Below the pieces are notes generated by a model that searched no databases, had not been told where the DNA came from, and saw only the letters and a program-made list of their open reading frames with translations. 57,136 nt of DNA, taken from Methylobacter sp. (GTDB lineage: Bacteria; Pseudomonadota; Gammaproteobacteria; Methylococcales; Methylomonadaceae). The stretch covers positions 1 to 57,136 of the forward strand of contig NZ_SCTW01000132.1 of NCBI RefSeq assembly GCF_004322395.1, in the 5' to 3' direction. This document shows, piece by piece, positions 45,462-54,658 of the stretch. The translations under genes were made by a program, and so were the position numbers. The number at the start of each line of letters is the position of its first letter. Position 1 is the stretch's first letter.

Positions 45462-45945
45462 TTTTAACTACTGAAAGTTCGCTGCTGCCGTCCATGTCGC
45501 CGGTCTGGCTGTACAACAAAGGCCGCCCCTGATTAAGCGTTGCTGCTGCAAGCACTTTGCAAACAGCAATTTTATGATCCCCGGCATCGGTATAATGACT
45601 GACCTGACAATCGAAATAGACCAAACTTTCGGATAAAACAGGCGCGCCGGTTTTGGCTTGCTGCCACTGAAAACCGACCATTTTGTCTTTAGACGACCGT
45701 CCAAAATGCTCGGCTATCGCATACTGATCCTGTCCCAGCACATTAACCGTACAAACGCCGCTTTCCTGTATTAATTGGTAAGAGTAATGTTTAGGATTAA
45801 TACTGATCGCCAGCAGCAAAGGATCAAAAGACACCTGCATCACCCAGGCCGCAGTAAAGGCATTTTGACGATCGCCCACACCGACACCGATCACATAAAC
45901 GCCGTGACTGATCTGTTTTACCAATGTTTCAGCATTCTCAATCAT
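45457..45945 (-). CDS. Flavin reductase-like protein (FMN-binding split barrel)
   Basis: A 162-residue member of the DIM6/NTAB flavin reductase group, which uses NAD(P)H to reduce FMN or binds flavin for a partner oxygenase. Recognisable parts are SHGVYVIGVGVGDRQNAFTAAWVMQVSFDPLLLAISI (flavin-binding strands) and SGVCTVNVLGQDQ. The substrate is not identifiable. The ATG at 45945 overlaps the nadC stop (TGATG arrangement), so it is coupled to nadC. Its TAG stop lies within the palindromic repeat. A partner oxygenase is not nearby. Confidence 0.85.
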   Translation of the reverse strand: MIENAETLVKQISHGVYVIGVGVGDRQNAFTAAWVMQVSFDPLLLAISINPKHYSYQLIQESGVCTVNVLGQDQYAIAEHFGRSSKDKMVGFQWQQAKTGAPVLSESLVYFDCQVSHYTDAGDHKIAVCKVLAAATLNQGRPLLYSQTGDMDGSSELSVVKK

Positions 45946-46775
45946 CAATGCACCAGTTTAATACGCATCGATAAATCAACCGCCCGGACGTGCTTGGTTA
46001 ATGCGCCGATGGAAATATAATCGACGCCTGTCTCGGCAACTACCCTGATATTGTCCAGATCAATGTTGCCGGAAGCCTCAAGCTCTATGGCTCCGGCATT
46101 TAACTTTACCGCCGCGACCAACTCTTCAAAACTGAAATTATCGAGCATGATTCGATCGGGCTTTGCGGCGACAGCCTCTTGAAATTCCCGTAGGGACTCC
46201 ACTTCAACTTCCACAGGAACTGACGTCAGTTCACGTACCGACCGGATTGCGTTGGCTATCGAACCTGCCGCAATGATATGGTTTTCCTTGATCAAGACCC
46301 CGTCATATAAGCCGATCCGATGGTTATAGCAGCCACCGCAGGCTACTGCATATTTTTGCGCATTTCTCAGGCCCGGAATGGTTTTGCGGGTATCCAGCAC
46401 CTTGCAGCCCGTACCGGAAACCGCATCGGCATATTGCCGGGCAACGGTTGCGGTTGCAGACAAGGTTTGCAGCAAATTCAGTGCGGTACGTTCGCCAGTC
46501 AGCAAACCTCTTGCTGCACCGCTAAGCTTGCATAAGACCGTATTTTTGCCAACCGACTCGCCTTCAGCCACCAGCCAGTCGATCTTAACGCCGGCATCCA
46601 AGGAATTGAATACCTTATCAAACCACCATTGACCGCAAAGCACCATGTCTTCACGCGTAACCACATCGGCTTCAGCTATCGTAGATTCAGGAATGATGGC
46701 CGCGGTTATATCCCCGGAACCGATATCTTCTTCAAGATAATGTTTAACATCTACCATTTTCAATTGTTCTGTCAT
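45945..46775 (-). CDS. nadC: Nicotinate-nucleotide pyrophosphorylase (carboxylating)
   Basis: A 276-residue quinolinate phosphoribosyltransferase that makes nicotinate mononucleotide in de novo NAD synthesis. Conserved parts are the N-terminal EDIGSGDITAAIIPE, SGAARGLLTGERTALNLLQTLSATAT, LDTRKTIPGLRNAQKYAVACGGCYNHRIGLYDGVLIKENHI, and the phosphate-binding region EVEVESLREFQEA with IELEASGNIDLDN and ISIGALTKHV. Length is typical. It overlaps the DUF1631 gene upstream by four bases and the flavin reductase downstream. The nadC-DUF1631-ampD order is shared with pseudomonads, as I recall. Confidence 0.97.
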   Translation of the reverse strand: MTEQLKMVDVKHYLEEDIGSGDITAAIIPESTIAEADVVTREDMVLCGQWWFDKVFNSLDAGVKIDWLVAEGESVGKNTVLCKLSGAARGLLTGERTALNLLQTLSATATVARQYADAVSGTGCKVLDTRKTIPGLRNAQKYAVACGGCYNHRIGLYDGVLIKENHIIAAGSIANAIRSVRELTSVPVEVEVESLREFQEAVAAKPDRIMLDNFSFEELVAAVKLNAGAIELEASGNIDLDNIRVVAETGVDYISIGALTKHVRAVDLSMRIKLVH

Positions 46776-48850
46776 AAGCTCATCAATTCTGAAAGCACCC
46801 GCTCGGTCAGCGTTTTTTCACTCATTTTAACAATGGCGGCCTGCCCCTGACGCAACTTTTTTGCCAATTCATCAGTCTGCATTTCAAATATTTTTATTCC
46901 GCTTTTCCCGACAAACAGCATATTTTCTGCATTTTTCCAAAGCAGCTTGCCCCATTGCTTTCCGGATTCCGAAATGAGTGCAACCCAGCTTTCCTCAGCA
47001 AGATTTCCAGCCTTCTCCGAGCATTCATCCACTATTATCGCTTCGGCGTTTGGCTTCTTGTGCACAACAGTTACTGCATCACCAGCTGTTTTTTCCTTTT
47101 TATCCATTAAAATAATATGCCATACGGCAAGATCTTTAAAAAAGCGCGACTGTGCAGATTTATCATATGAAATTTGTTTCAAGCCTTTCCTTAATTCTGC
47201 AATCAATCCCGGCAACAACTTTAATATCTGTTTTCTTTCGCGGTCATCTGCCGGAGGCATAACGCTTATAATTAACTCATCCATAGCCTGCACCGATTTT
47301 TCCCACTGTTCCGGCTGTTCATCTTTATGTGTATAAGCGTCCAGCAAGACATTTGACCAAACATCACGTAGAAACTCGACTATTGCTGTCGGCAGGTTTT
47401 TATCCTTTATGCTGTTCTCAATGGCTATATCGACTATTTTTCTGCTCGACGCCAATGCTTGTTTATTTATCATAAACTGCTTGGCGTTCTCTTCGATATT
47501 TTGAGTACGCTGTTTTTGTTTGTTTAGGTAATTCGAAAACTCACCTGCCTCTGCCGTCCAGCAAGCCAATTCAAAACCGCGATTCTCGGTTATTTTTTTT
47601 ACTGCGCTTGCAATTCGTTCCTGAATTAACCGTTCATCATGCTCATCCGTATTTAAACACAATCCGGCGGTAAACAAATCATCAAGCAACTGTCTTACAG
47701 GACTGTTCTGATTTGTAAAAATACTGTACCGTCCTAAAGAAACCGCCGACATCGGAATTTCCAGTTGTAAAACAGCTGTTTTTACAGAGTACTGAAGCAG
47801 TTCATTCCGCTCTATTTCGCTGAAAATTAAATCTGCCAAATCCAGTACGTCTTCGTCATGCGGAACCAGATTTTTAACCTTACCGTTAAAACTCAGCTCC
47901 TCCAGTTTTTTTAGCACTCGCCATTTTAACGGCTGCTTTTTTTCATCCGAATCCGATTCATCATTAAACTGCTGAAGAATCTGCAAGGCATTTATTATTT
48001 CAAAATGTTCATAAAATGCATTTCCGGTAACTGGAATTAAATCGTAAGCAGAAGGAAAATGAGCCAATCGCCAAAGCTCCAGTTTTTTCTGTAGCAGTAT
48101 AAATTCTTCACTTGGCTGTTCAGCGCTTTCAGGAATGTGATCAACCTGTTCCTTGATCTCCCCCACTACATATAATTGTGTCGGGCTCGGGTTTGTGCGA
48201 CTTTTAATGAGTTCACGATAAATAAATCCTAACTGCATAAAGACATTAACTTCAAATGCCTTATATAGCGCAATCCTTCCATCTACATTTAGTCTCAGCG
48301 GATTAACAACCTCAACCAAGGCACGAACCAACTTTCCCGGAAATATCGGATTTTGACTATCGGCTATAGTTTGTTTTCCCGACTTAGTTACAAGGCTGTT
48401 AAGGCTAGTCAATTCTTCATAGAATGAACTCTCACACTGGCGGATAATCCGAGTGATTTCGTGGTTTTCTTTTACTGCGTCTTCACTGACCAGCGATATT
48501 TTAGAAAAATCTAACTCTCTTCCCTGGTAATTTGCGAGTTTATAATTATTGTCGAAAATATCGTTAACTTTGAGCAAATAATTTTGCTTAATATCTTTTC
48601 GAATGGAACGAAGATACTCCAGCAATTTTGTATATTGACCCTTACTTACTTTTTCGCGGTTTTTGCCTAACTGCAAGCCAAATTCAATGTCGATTCGTGC
48701 GCAACACTCATCTACCATTTGTTCAAAATATTGAAAAAAAACTGGCTTAATTTTGTTTAATGTTTCAACCTTATTCATATTATCCAATCCTGAATGTATG
48801 TGTTGAGGATTATCTGTATATCTGCTGTTATTTAAAGGTAAGTTAGTCAT
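46772..48850 (-). CDS. DUF1631 family protein, function unknown
   Basis: A 692-residue, mostly helical protein without signal peptide or membrane segments, matching the DUF1631 family by neighbourhood and general character. Identification rests on the gammaproteobacterial order nadC-DUF1631-ampD and the motif-like stretch FIYRELIKSRTNPSPTQLYV. The C-terminal part (SWVALISESGKQWGKLLWKNAENMLFVGKSGIKIFEMQ) resembles the end of the family. The start is supported by GAGAGGA eight bases upstream of the ATG. It is divergent from ampD with 94 bases between and overlaps nadC, so it is co-transcribed with it. No enzymatic motif was recognised; the thymidine phosphorylase label seen in some databases is not supported. 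Confidence 0.8.
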   Translation of the reverse strand: MTNLPLNNSRYTDNPQHIHSGLDNMNKVETLNKIKPVFFQYFEQMVDECCARIDIEFGLQLGKNREKVSKGQYTKLLEYLRSIRKDIKQNYLLKVNDIFDNNYKLANYQGRELDFSKISLVSEDAVKENHEITRIIRQCESSFYEELTSLNSLVTKSGKQTIADSQNPIFPGKLVRALVEVVNPLRLNVDGRIALYKAFEVNVFMQLGFIYRELIKSRTNPSPTQLYVVGEIKEQVDHIPESAEQPSEEFILLQKKLELWRLAHFPSAYDLIPVTGNAFYEHFEIINALQILQQFNDESDSDEKKQPLKWRVLKKLEELSFNGKVKNLVPHDEDVLDLADLIFSEIERNELLQYSVKTAVLQLEIPMSAVSLGRYSIFTNQNSPVRQLLDDLFTAGLCLNTDEHDERLIQERIASAVKKITENRGFELACWTAEAGEFSNYLNKQKQRTQNIEENAKQFMINKQALASSRKIVDIAIENSIKDKNLPTAIVEFLRDVWSNVLLDAYTHKDEQPEQWEKSVQAMDELIISVMPPADDRERKQILKLLPGLIAELRKGLKQISYDKSAQSRFFKDLAVWHIILMDKKEKTAGDAVTVVHKKPNAEAIIVDECSEKAGNLAEESWVALISESGKQWGKLLWKNAENMLFVGKSGIKIFEMQTDELAKKLRQGQAAIVKMSEKTLTERVLSELMSL

Positions 48851-48944
48851 AGTCTAGTCCTCTCTAAGTTTTATGACTAATAATAGGCCTATTTATCCTA
48901 AATACTGTGCCTTGTTTCCATCTTTTCACTTTTTTGACTAACCC

Positions 48945-49499
48945 ATGAAAATAGAGCAGCACTGGTTAACCGACATTATCCGAGTCCCTTCTCTTAACTT
49001 TGATGAGCGATCTGAGCCTGCGGATATTTCATTACTGGTTATTCATTGCATCAGTCTACCGCCCGGCGAATTTGGCAATCAATATATAGATGATCTGTTT
49101 TGCAATCAGCTGGATCCTGATGAACACCCTTATTTCAAAGACGTATATCAACTTGCCGTATCTGCACATTTACTGATTAAGCGAGATGGGAGCTGTGTTC
49201 AGTATGTACCATTTGACAAGCGTGCTTGGCATGCAGGGAAATCGTCCTATGAAGGACGGGAACGATGTAATGATTTTTCTATCGGTATAGAACTTGAAGG
49301 AACCGAATTTGTCGATTATACCGATCAGCAATATGTGCAGCTTGCCGCCGTGATTCGCACCTTGCTTAAAGCTTATCCTAAACTATCGACGCAACGCATT
49401 GCCGGGCATAGCGATATTGCGCCTGGACGAAAAACCGATCCGGGCGCATCTTTTGACTGGCAAAGACTTTTAAGACTGTTGAACATGGAACACGGATGA
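48945..49499 (+). CDS. ampD: 1,6-anhydro-N-acetylmuramoyl-L-alanine amidase AmpD
   Basis: A 184-residue cytosolic zinc amidase that recycles anhydro-muropeptides, removing the peptide from anhydroMurNAc. Zinc ligands are His34 (LLVIHCISLP), His155 and Asp165 (GHSDIAPGRKTDPGASFDW), with the Glu in GIELEGTEF and Lys163 as catalytic positions. There is no signal peptide, separating it from AmiD. In bacteria with AmpG and AmpR it also controls beta-lactamase induction, though no ampR is seen here. The last residues MEHG and the stop TGA are encoded by a dispersed GAACACGGATGAC repeat. Convergent to lspA. Confidence 0.95.
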   Translation: MKIEQHWLTDIIRVPSLNFDERSEPADISLLVIHCISLPPGEFGNQYIDDLFCNQLDPDEHPYFKDVYQLAVSAHLLIKRDGSCVQYVPFDKRAWHAGKSSYEGRERCNDFSIGIELEGTEFVDYTDQQYVQLAAVIRTLLKAYPKLSTQRIAGHSDIAPGRKTDPGASFDWQRLLRLLNMEHG

Positions 49500-49560
49500 C
49501 GCTGATTAGACGGATTTACACGGATTTTCAAAGCTAAAAACCGTACTTCTATCCGTGTTC
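49488..49560. repeat. GAACACGGATGAC repeat, copy 2 (end of ampD)
   Basis: GAACACGGATGACGCTGATT at one end and ATCCGTGTTC at the other are inverted, with internal GGATTTACACGGATT segments. It belongs to the same family as the repeats at 45369 and 53076 and lies between convergent ampD and lspA. The ampD stop codon is part of its left arm, and the remainder may act as a terminator. Confidence 0.75.
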
Positions 49561-49578
49561 GATTACAAAATTTTGGCT

Positions 49579-50073
49579 CTACACTGAGTCCGGATGTTTC
49601 GGCTGCCCTAAGCCGAACGATTCCACCAGCATTAACATCACGCCCAAGGTAATCGCGGAATCTGCGATATTAAAAGCTGGCCAGTGCCAGGACTCGTAAT
49701 AAACATCGAGAAAATCGATCACATAACCGTAAGCCAGCCGATCGATCAAATTGCCGATAGCGCCACCCAGAACCAGCGCCAAAGCCACTGCCAGCAAAGT
49801 TTCGTGTTTTTTTAATCGCGTTAGCCAAACCACTATAACAGCACTGATAACCAGAGCCAATCCGGCAAAAAACCAGCGCTGCCAACCGCCGGCTTCGCTT
49901 AGGAAACTGAAAGCCGCACCGGTATTGTGGACATAGGTCAACTTAAAAAACGGCATGACCTGAATAGATTCATAAAGCTGCATCGTGCCTGCTATCGCAA
50001 GCTTGCTCGCTTGATCCAAAATTACCGCCAGTAACGACAGCCATAACCACTTCAACATAATAAAATCACGCAT
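49579..50073 (-). CDS. lspA: Lipoprotein signal peptidase
   Basis: A 164-residue inner-membrane aspartyl protease with four membrane helices that cleaves prolipoproteins before the lipid-modified Cys. Motifs are [13 protein letters not shown], the [10 protein letters not shown] segment, [21 protein letters not shown] (first catalytic Asp) and [16 protein letters not shown] (second catalytic Asp). The start is uncertain: ATG 50073 overlaps the ileS end and has GGAG upstream; ATG 50058 would give a shorter N-terminus closer to E. coli. Follows ileS as in most gammaproteobacteria. Its clients here include dolP, lpoA, lpp and the 5'-end lipoprotein. Confidence 0.96.
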   Translation of the reverse strand: MRDFIMLKWLWLSLLAVILDQASKLAIAGTMQLYESIQVMPFFKLTYVHNTGAAFSFLSEAGGWQRWFFAGLALVISAVIVVWLTRLKKHETLLAVALALVLGGAIGNLIDRLAYGYVIDFLDVYYESWHWPAFNIADSAITLGVMLMLVESFGLGQPKHPDSV

Positions 50074-52897
50074 AGTGCCGGTGCTCTCCATCGCCCGCTA
50101 CATTTTCAACGCAGCGGCCGCACAGTTCGGGATGTTCCGCTGTCTTACCGACATCAGGGCGCTGGTGCCAGCAACGTACGCATTTTTCATGTTCGGATAC
50201 GACGACCTTTAATTTAATGCCTTCAATTTCAGTCTGAATCGCTTCTTCAGGGGCATTTTGTTCAACCATAACCGAAGCGTCGGAGGTAATGAAGATAAAA
50301 CGCAATTCATCCTCTAACTGATTTAACGCATCAACAAACCCGGCATTGCAGTACAGTTCAAGTTCAGCATTCAACGAAGAACCAATGTCGCCTTTGGCCC
50401 TGCTTTTTTCCAGCTCCTTGCCGACAGCGGCCCGGACTGTCATGACTTTTTGCCAAAACTCGCGATTCAAAGCGGAATTGTCATCCAGTTTGACCAAGCC
50501 CTGATACCAGGTTTCCAAAAACACCGACTCACTGCGCTTACCCGGCATGTATTGCCAGATTTCATCGGCGGTATAACTGATGATCGGTGCCAACCAGCGG
50601 GTCAACGCTTCAAGCACATGATACATCGCGGTTTGCGCCGAGCGCCGCGCCAAGCCGTCGGCTTTTGCGGTGTATTGACGATCCTTGATGATATCCAGGT
50701 AAAATCCGCCCAAGTCAATCACGCAAAAATGATGCACTTTTTGGTAGATATGCTGGAATTGATAGGTTTCGTAAGCGGCTTTGACTTCTTCCTGCAACGC
50801 GAACGCCCTATCCACAACCCAGCGATCCAGTGCCAGCAAATCTTTATCTTCGACCAAATGTTGCGCAGGATCGAAATCGTCCAGGTTGGACAGCAAAAAC
50901 CGTGCGGTATTTCTAAGGCGTCTGTAGCCGTCCGAGGTGCGCCTTAAAATTTCATCCGATACACTCATCTCGCCGCGATAATCCGTCGATGCAACCCATA
51001 AACGTAATACATCCGCGCCCAGGTCTTTCATAACCGATTGCGGGGCAACGACATTGCCTTTTGATTTGGACATTTTCTTGCCGTCGGCATCGACGGTAAA
51101 TCCGTGCGTCAACACGGCCCTGTAAGGCGCAACCTCATTCATCGCGACCGATGCGAGCAACGATGACTGAAACCAGCCGCGATGCTGGTCGGAGCCTTCC
51201 AGATATAAATCGGCCGGAAAGTGCAGTTGTTCGCGCTTTTCCAAGACGCAGGCGTGGGTAACGCCGGAGTCGAACCAGACATCCAGGGTATCGTTTATCT
51301 TTTCGTATTGTCCGGCTTCATCGCCTAATAATTCAGCGGCTTCCAGCTCGAACCAAGCGTCTATACCTTTTTGCTCGATACGCAGGGCCACCTGCTCAAC
51401 CAATTCAACCGTACGCGGATGCAATTCGCCGGTTTCTTTATGGACAAAAAACGCGATCGGCACGCCCCAGGTGCGTTGACGGGAAACACACCAGTCAGGC
51501 CGGCCTTCCATCATGCTTTCAATGCGCGCTTGGCCCCATTCGGGAATCCAGACAACGCGCTTGACTTCACTCAGCGCCTGCTCGCGCAGTTTGTTTTTAT
51601 CCATCGAGATAAACCACTGCGGCGTAGCCCGGAAAATAATCGGGGTTTTGTGCCGCCAGCAATGCGGATAACTGTGCAGTATCGCGACATGATGCAGCAA
51701 TTTGCCTTTTTGCTCCAACACTCCCAAGACATGGGCATTGGCGTTGAACACATGCTCGCCGGCAAAAATTTCTGTGCTCGGCAGAAAAACGCCGTCGTTA
51801 CCGACCGGGTTATCGACCGGCAAGCCGTATTTCAAGCCGACCACATAGTCGTCCTGGCCGTGGCCCGGCGCTGTATGCACCGCGCCGGTACCGGCTTCGG
51901 TAGTGACATGGTCGCCCAGAATAATAGGCACTTGCCTGTCATAAAAAGGATGCCGCAATAACTGATGCTCTAATACCGCACCTTTGCAATAAGCAATCAC
52001 ATGGTAGTTTTCGATGCCATAACGCAGCATCGCATCTTTAAGCAGGGCTTCGGCAACGACCAAGCGTTCCTTATCGCCGTCTTTTTCGCATTGCACTACC
52101 GCGTATTCCAAATCCGGGTTTAACGCAACGCCCTGGTTTGCAGGCAGTGTCCACGGCGTGGTTGTCCAAATGACCACTGATAACGGCCCGTAACCATCAT
52201 GCTCAGGCACATGATGGCATTTATCCAAAAAGTCATCTTCATTAACGACCAGAAAACGCACATCGACCGCAGGCGAATGCTTGTCTTCGTATTCGACTTC
52301 CGCTTCAGCCAGCGCTGAACCGCAATCGGTACACCAGTGCACCGGCTTGGCGCCTTTTGCTATGTGGCCGTTTCGGCTGATTTTGCCTAACGAACGCACA
52401 ATATCGGCTTCAAACGCAAAATCCATGGTTAGATACGGATGATCCCAATCACCTAAAATGCCCAGCCGGATAAAGGCCTCTTTTTGTATGTTGACCTGTT
52501 TTCCGGCATATTCGCGGCAGGCTTTGCGGAACACAGCCGGGGATACTTTGACGCCCGCTTTGCCTATTTTTTTCTCTACCTGTAATTCAATCGGTAAACC
52601 GTGACAGTCCCAGCCCGGCACATAAGGGGCATCGAAGCCGCTCAATGATTTTGATTTAACAATGATGTCTTTTAATACTTTATTAACCGCATGGCCGATA
52701 TGAATTTCACCATTGGCATATGGAGGGCCGTCATGCAGAATAAACTTGGGTCTTCCGGCAAATTCCTGCCTGATTTTGTTATACAAATCTGCTTCATTCC
52801 ATTTTTTCAGGCGTTCCGGCTCACGTTGAGCCAAATTGCCTTTCATAGGAAATGCAGTGTTGGGTAAATTCAGTGTTTTTTTATAATCCATTGTCAT
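50066..52897 (-). CDS. ileS: Isoleucyl-tRNA synthetase
   Basis: A 943-residue class I aminoacyl-tRNA synthetase. The signature motifs are seen as [20 protein letters not shown] (HIGH) and [12 protein letters not shown] (KMSKS). The editing domain contains [20 protein letters not shown] and [15 protein letters not shown]. The C-terminal zinc site is [11 protein letters not shown] with CGRCVENV. Length is typical for the bacterial type 1 enzyme. The ATG at 52897 is followed two codons later by another that aligns better with E. coli IleS; the choice is open, as no strong ribosome site is visible. It overlaps lspA downstream, and the leader upstream holds several hairpins. Confidence 0.97.
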   Translation of the reverse strand: MTMDYKKTLNLPNTAFPMKGNLAQREPERLKKWNEADLYNKIRQEFAGRPKFILHDGPPYANGEIHIGHAVNKVLKDIIVKSKSLSGFDAPYVPGWDCHGLPIELQVEKKIGKAGVKVSPAVFRKACREYAGKQVNIQKEAFIRLGILGDWDHPYLTMDFAFEADIVRSLGKISRNGHIAKGAKPVHWCTDCGSALAEAEVEYEDKHSPAVDVRFLVVNEDDFLDKCHHVPEHDGYGPLSVVIWTTTPWTLPANQGVALNPDLEYAVVQCEKDGDKERLVVAEALLKDAMLRYGIENYHVIAYCKGAVLEHQLLRHPFYDRQVPIILGDHVTTEAGTGAVHTAPGHGQDDYVVGLKYGLPVDNPVGNDGVFLPSTEIFAGEHVFNANAHVLGVLEQKGKLLHHVAILHSYPHCWRHKTPIIFRATPQWFISMDKNKLREQALSEVKRVVWIPEWGQARIESMMEGRPDWCVSRQRTWGVPIAFFVHKETGELHPRTVELVEQVALRIEQKGIDAWFELEAAELLGDEAGQYEKINDTLDVWFDSGVTHACVLEKREQLHFPADLYLEGSDQHRGWFQSSLLASVAMNEVAPYRAVLTHGFTVDADGKKMSKSKGNVVAPQSVMKDLGADVLRLWVASTDYRGEMSVSDEILRRTSDGYRRLRNTARFLLSNLDDFDPAQHLVEDKDLLALDRWVVDRAFALQEEVKAAYETYQFQHIYQKVHHFCVIDLGGFYLDIIKDRQYTAKADGLARRSAQTAMYHVLEALTRWLAPIISYTADEIWQYMPGKRSESVFLETWYQGLVKLDDNSALNREFWQKVMTVRAAVGKELEKSRAKGDIGSSLNAELELYCNAGFVDALNQLEDELRFIFITSDASVMVEQNAPEEAIQTEIEGIKLKVVVSEHEKCVRCWHQRPDVGKTAEHPELCGRCVENVAGDGEHRHYA

Positions 52898-52992
52898 AAC
52901 AATATAAACTCAGCAAAAATCGTAACTATCCAGTAGCTAGAAAAAATAACACTCGGCAATTGCTCCTCCGTTGCTCCGCCTCTCCCATCCAT

Positions 52993-53061
52993 GAGGTCGT
53001 ACCTCCTGCATGACCCACAGGGATGTGGGAAATGCAGATTTTGCATGGAGCAAAAATCTGC
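52993..53061. repeat. Three consecutive perfect hairpins between ribF and ileS
   Basis: GAGGT-CGT-ACCTC (52993-53005), CCCACA-GGGA-TGTGGG (53014-53029) and GCAGATTTTGC-ATGGA-GCAAAAATCTGC (53034-53061, one bulge) follow each other with short spacers. On the minus strand they fall in the leader of ileS if it is transcribed from ribF. They look like a structured element or a dispersed repeat. No T-box features are present. Confidence 0.55.
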
Positions 53062-53075
53062 CCATACAGTCGACA

Positions 53076-53204
53076 GACGACACGGATTTGACTAATAACC
53101 ACTAACAAAATTATTAATATTTTTTTTATAAACTTGGCTTCGGTTTTTTCAAATCCGTTCCAATCAGTGTCGCCTAGAGGCGCCTACTGTTGGTATCCGT
53201 GTTC
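53076..53204. repeat. GAACACGGAT repeat, copy 3 (end of ribF)
   Basis: Read on the minus strand it begins GAACACGGATACC, has GACACTGATTGGAACGGATT inside, and ends AAATCCGTGTCGTCTG. It supplies the last codons of ribF (MEHG as in ampD, then YQQ) and the stop. An AGGCGCCT palindrome lies within it. Less regular than copy 1, with a 40-base AT-rich insertion. Confidence 0.65.
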
Positions 53205-54158
53205 CATTATAAAATTAGCATCTGCTGAGCGATTACCAAAAATCTTTTTGGCCTCAGCCACATCTTTTACAATCTGAGCTTTAAGCTCATCCAATGACTG
53301 AAAACGCATTTCATCCCTAATCTTTTGTTTAAAATGCACTTCCACATAACGCCCGTAAATTTCTTTATTAAAATCAAACAAGTGTGTTTCTAATATGACC
53401 TTTGAACTACCATCAACCGTGGGCCGGGTGCCTACATTCGCCACACCTTCAAATTCTCGCCCATCGATACCGGTCATGGTTACGGCAAACACCCCATTAA
53501 CAGGGGTATTTTTTCTAAACATCAGTATGTTGGCGGTAGGATAACCGATAGCTCGACCTCGTTTATCACCATGCGCCACACGTCCGCAAACAGAATAACA
53601 GCAACCGAGCAATTTTTCAGCTAGAGCTAAATCACCACCGCCCAACGCATCCCTGATCAGCGTACTGCTGACTCGAAGCCCGTCTATTTGATAAGACCCA
53701 GTGTCTTCAACATCAAAACCGTATAGCTTGCCCTTATCTTTGAGCATAGCAAAATTGCCGCGTCGGGCCTTGCCAAAATGAAAATCATCTCCGACCACCA
53801 AATGCTTTATATTCAATTTCTTTACTAAAATATCTTCAATAAACTGCTCGGCATCACAGTCGGCAAAGTACTGATTAAATCGCAATATCAATAAATCATC
53901 AACGGGCAACTTAGAAAACCGGATCACTTTCTCGCGCAAACGCATCAACCGTGACGGTGCATTTTCTCCAAGAAAATACTCCAGCGGCTGAGGCTCAAAA
54001 GTCATCGCGACAACGGGCAAAGCTAAAACCTCACCTCGCTCTGCCAGCTTTTTTATTACGGCCCTGTGTCCTAAATGCAAACCGTCAAAATTACCAATAG
54101 TCAGTACGCAGCCGTTTTTTAACGGTTCTAAGTGAGATAATCCTCTAATTAAACGCAT
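53184..54158 (-). CDS. ribF: Bifunctional riboflavin kinase / FAD synthetase
   Basis: A 324-residue cytosolic enzyme converting riboflavin to FMN and then FAD. The N-terminal adenylyltransferase domain has LTIGNFDGLHLGHRAVIKKL and VGDDFHFGKARRGNFAML; the segment ISSTLIRD-like RVSSTLIRDAL follows. The C-terminal kinase domain has GRVAHGDKRGRAIGYPTANI and GVANVGTRPTVDGSS. The last residues MEHGYQQ are encoded by the GAACACGGAT repeat and probably replace the native end. It lies upstream of ileS-lspA in the usual order ribF-ileS-lspA; the rpsT/mviN neighbours common elsewhere are absent. Confidence 0.96.
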   Translation of the reverse strand: MRLIRGLSHLEPLKNGCVLTIGNFDGLHLGHRAVIKKLAERGEVLALPVVAMTFEPQPLEYFLGENAPSRLMRLREKVIRFSKLPVDDLLILRFNQYFADCDAEQFIEDILVKKLNIKHLVVGDDFHFGKARRGNFAMLKDKGKLYGFDVEDTGSYQIDGLRVSSTLIRDALGGGDLALAEKLLGCCYSVCGRVAHGDKRGRAIGYPTANILMFRKNTPVNGVFAVTMTGIDGREFEGVANVGTRPTVDGSSKVILETHLFDFNKEIYGRYVEVHFKQKIRDEMRFQSLDELKAQIVKDVAEAKKIFGNRSADANFIMEHGYQQ

Positions 54159-54252
54159 GAAATATGATGAATTCCAAAAGGTTTAATTCTACCATGGGTA
54201 AATAGTGCTTGGATTCAAATCATCATAACTGAATCATCTGCTCAAAAAAAAA

Positions 54253-54274
54253 GCCCGGTGGAATCCCACCGGGC
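54253..54274 (-). terminator. Rho-independent terminator of the Lpp-like gene
   Basis: GCCCGGTGG-AATC-CCACCGGGC forms a nine-base-pair GC-rich stem. On the minus strand it is followed by nine T residues, an ideal intrinsic terminator 26 bases after the stop codon. On the plus strand it is followed by TTTTTATTTTT and could also act in that direction. Confidence 0.9.
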
Positions 54275-54299
54275 TTTTTATTTTTAAATCAGAGATGAA

Positions 54300-54578
54300 T
54301 TATTTCATCATTGATTTTTTGAACATACTGTCCAGTTTGCTGTTTGTATCTTGAGCATACTGAGCTGCACGGTTAGCTGCAGCTTCAGCAGAAGCAGCTT
54401 GTGAAGAAGCGGAATCAGCAGCGCTTTTTGCGCTAGCTGCATCAGCAGATGCTTGTGCAACCGAAGTTTTCAAGCCATCAACTTGTGATTGTAGGTTTTC
54501 AATATCCGAAGTGCTTGCACAGCCAACAGCTACGCTAGCAACTAAAGCAACCATTGATAATTTCATTACTTTTTTCAT
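54300..54578 (-). CDS. lpp: Lpp/OprI-type alanine-zipper lipoprotein
   Basis: A 92-residue outer-membrane lipoprotein. The signal peptide ends in the lipobox VAVGCAST (Cys20). The mature part is a continuous coiled-coil with Ala- and Ser-rich heptads (SADAASAKSAADSASSQAASA), which forms a trimer in Braun's lipoprotein and OprI. It ends in KKSMMK; a C-terminal Lys is the residue linked to peptidoglycan in E. coli Lpp. GAGGGA lies before the ATG, a TATAAT -10 is upstream, and a strong terminator follows, so it is a highly expressed single-gene transcript. An L,D-transpeptidase gene lies next to it. Confidence 0.88.
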   Translation of the reverse strand: MKKVMKLSMVALVASVAVGCASTSDIENLQSQVDGLKTSVAQASADAASAKSAADSASSQAASAEAAANRAAQYAQDTNSKLDSMFKKSMMK

Positions 54579-54628
54579 GTTATTTCCCTCTTAAAGTTAT
54601 TACTACAAAAAAACGCTTACTAATTTTA

Positions 54629-54657
54629 ATTATAAACTATTTTCAAATTATTTTCCA
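54629..54657 (-). promoter_or_regulatory. Probable promoter of the Lpp-like gene
   Basis: TGGAAA and a perfect TATAAT with a 17-base spacer lie on the minus strand, putting the transcript start about 45 bases before the ATG. The region is very AT-rich and would favour strong expression. The -35 box overlaps the end of the L,D-transpeptidase gene. Confidence 0.5.
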
Positions 54658-54658
54658 T

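Noticed and set aside
52926-53108. 60-codon minus-strand frame between ribF and ileS
   Set aside because: It runs through hairpin repeats and has no homology that I recognise.
52898-53183. T-box riboswitch before ileS
   Set aside because: No T-box or specifier-loop motif is visible, and such switches are not expected in gammaproteobacteria.
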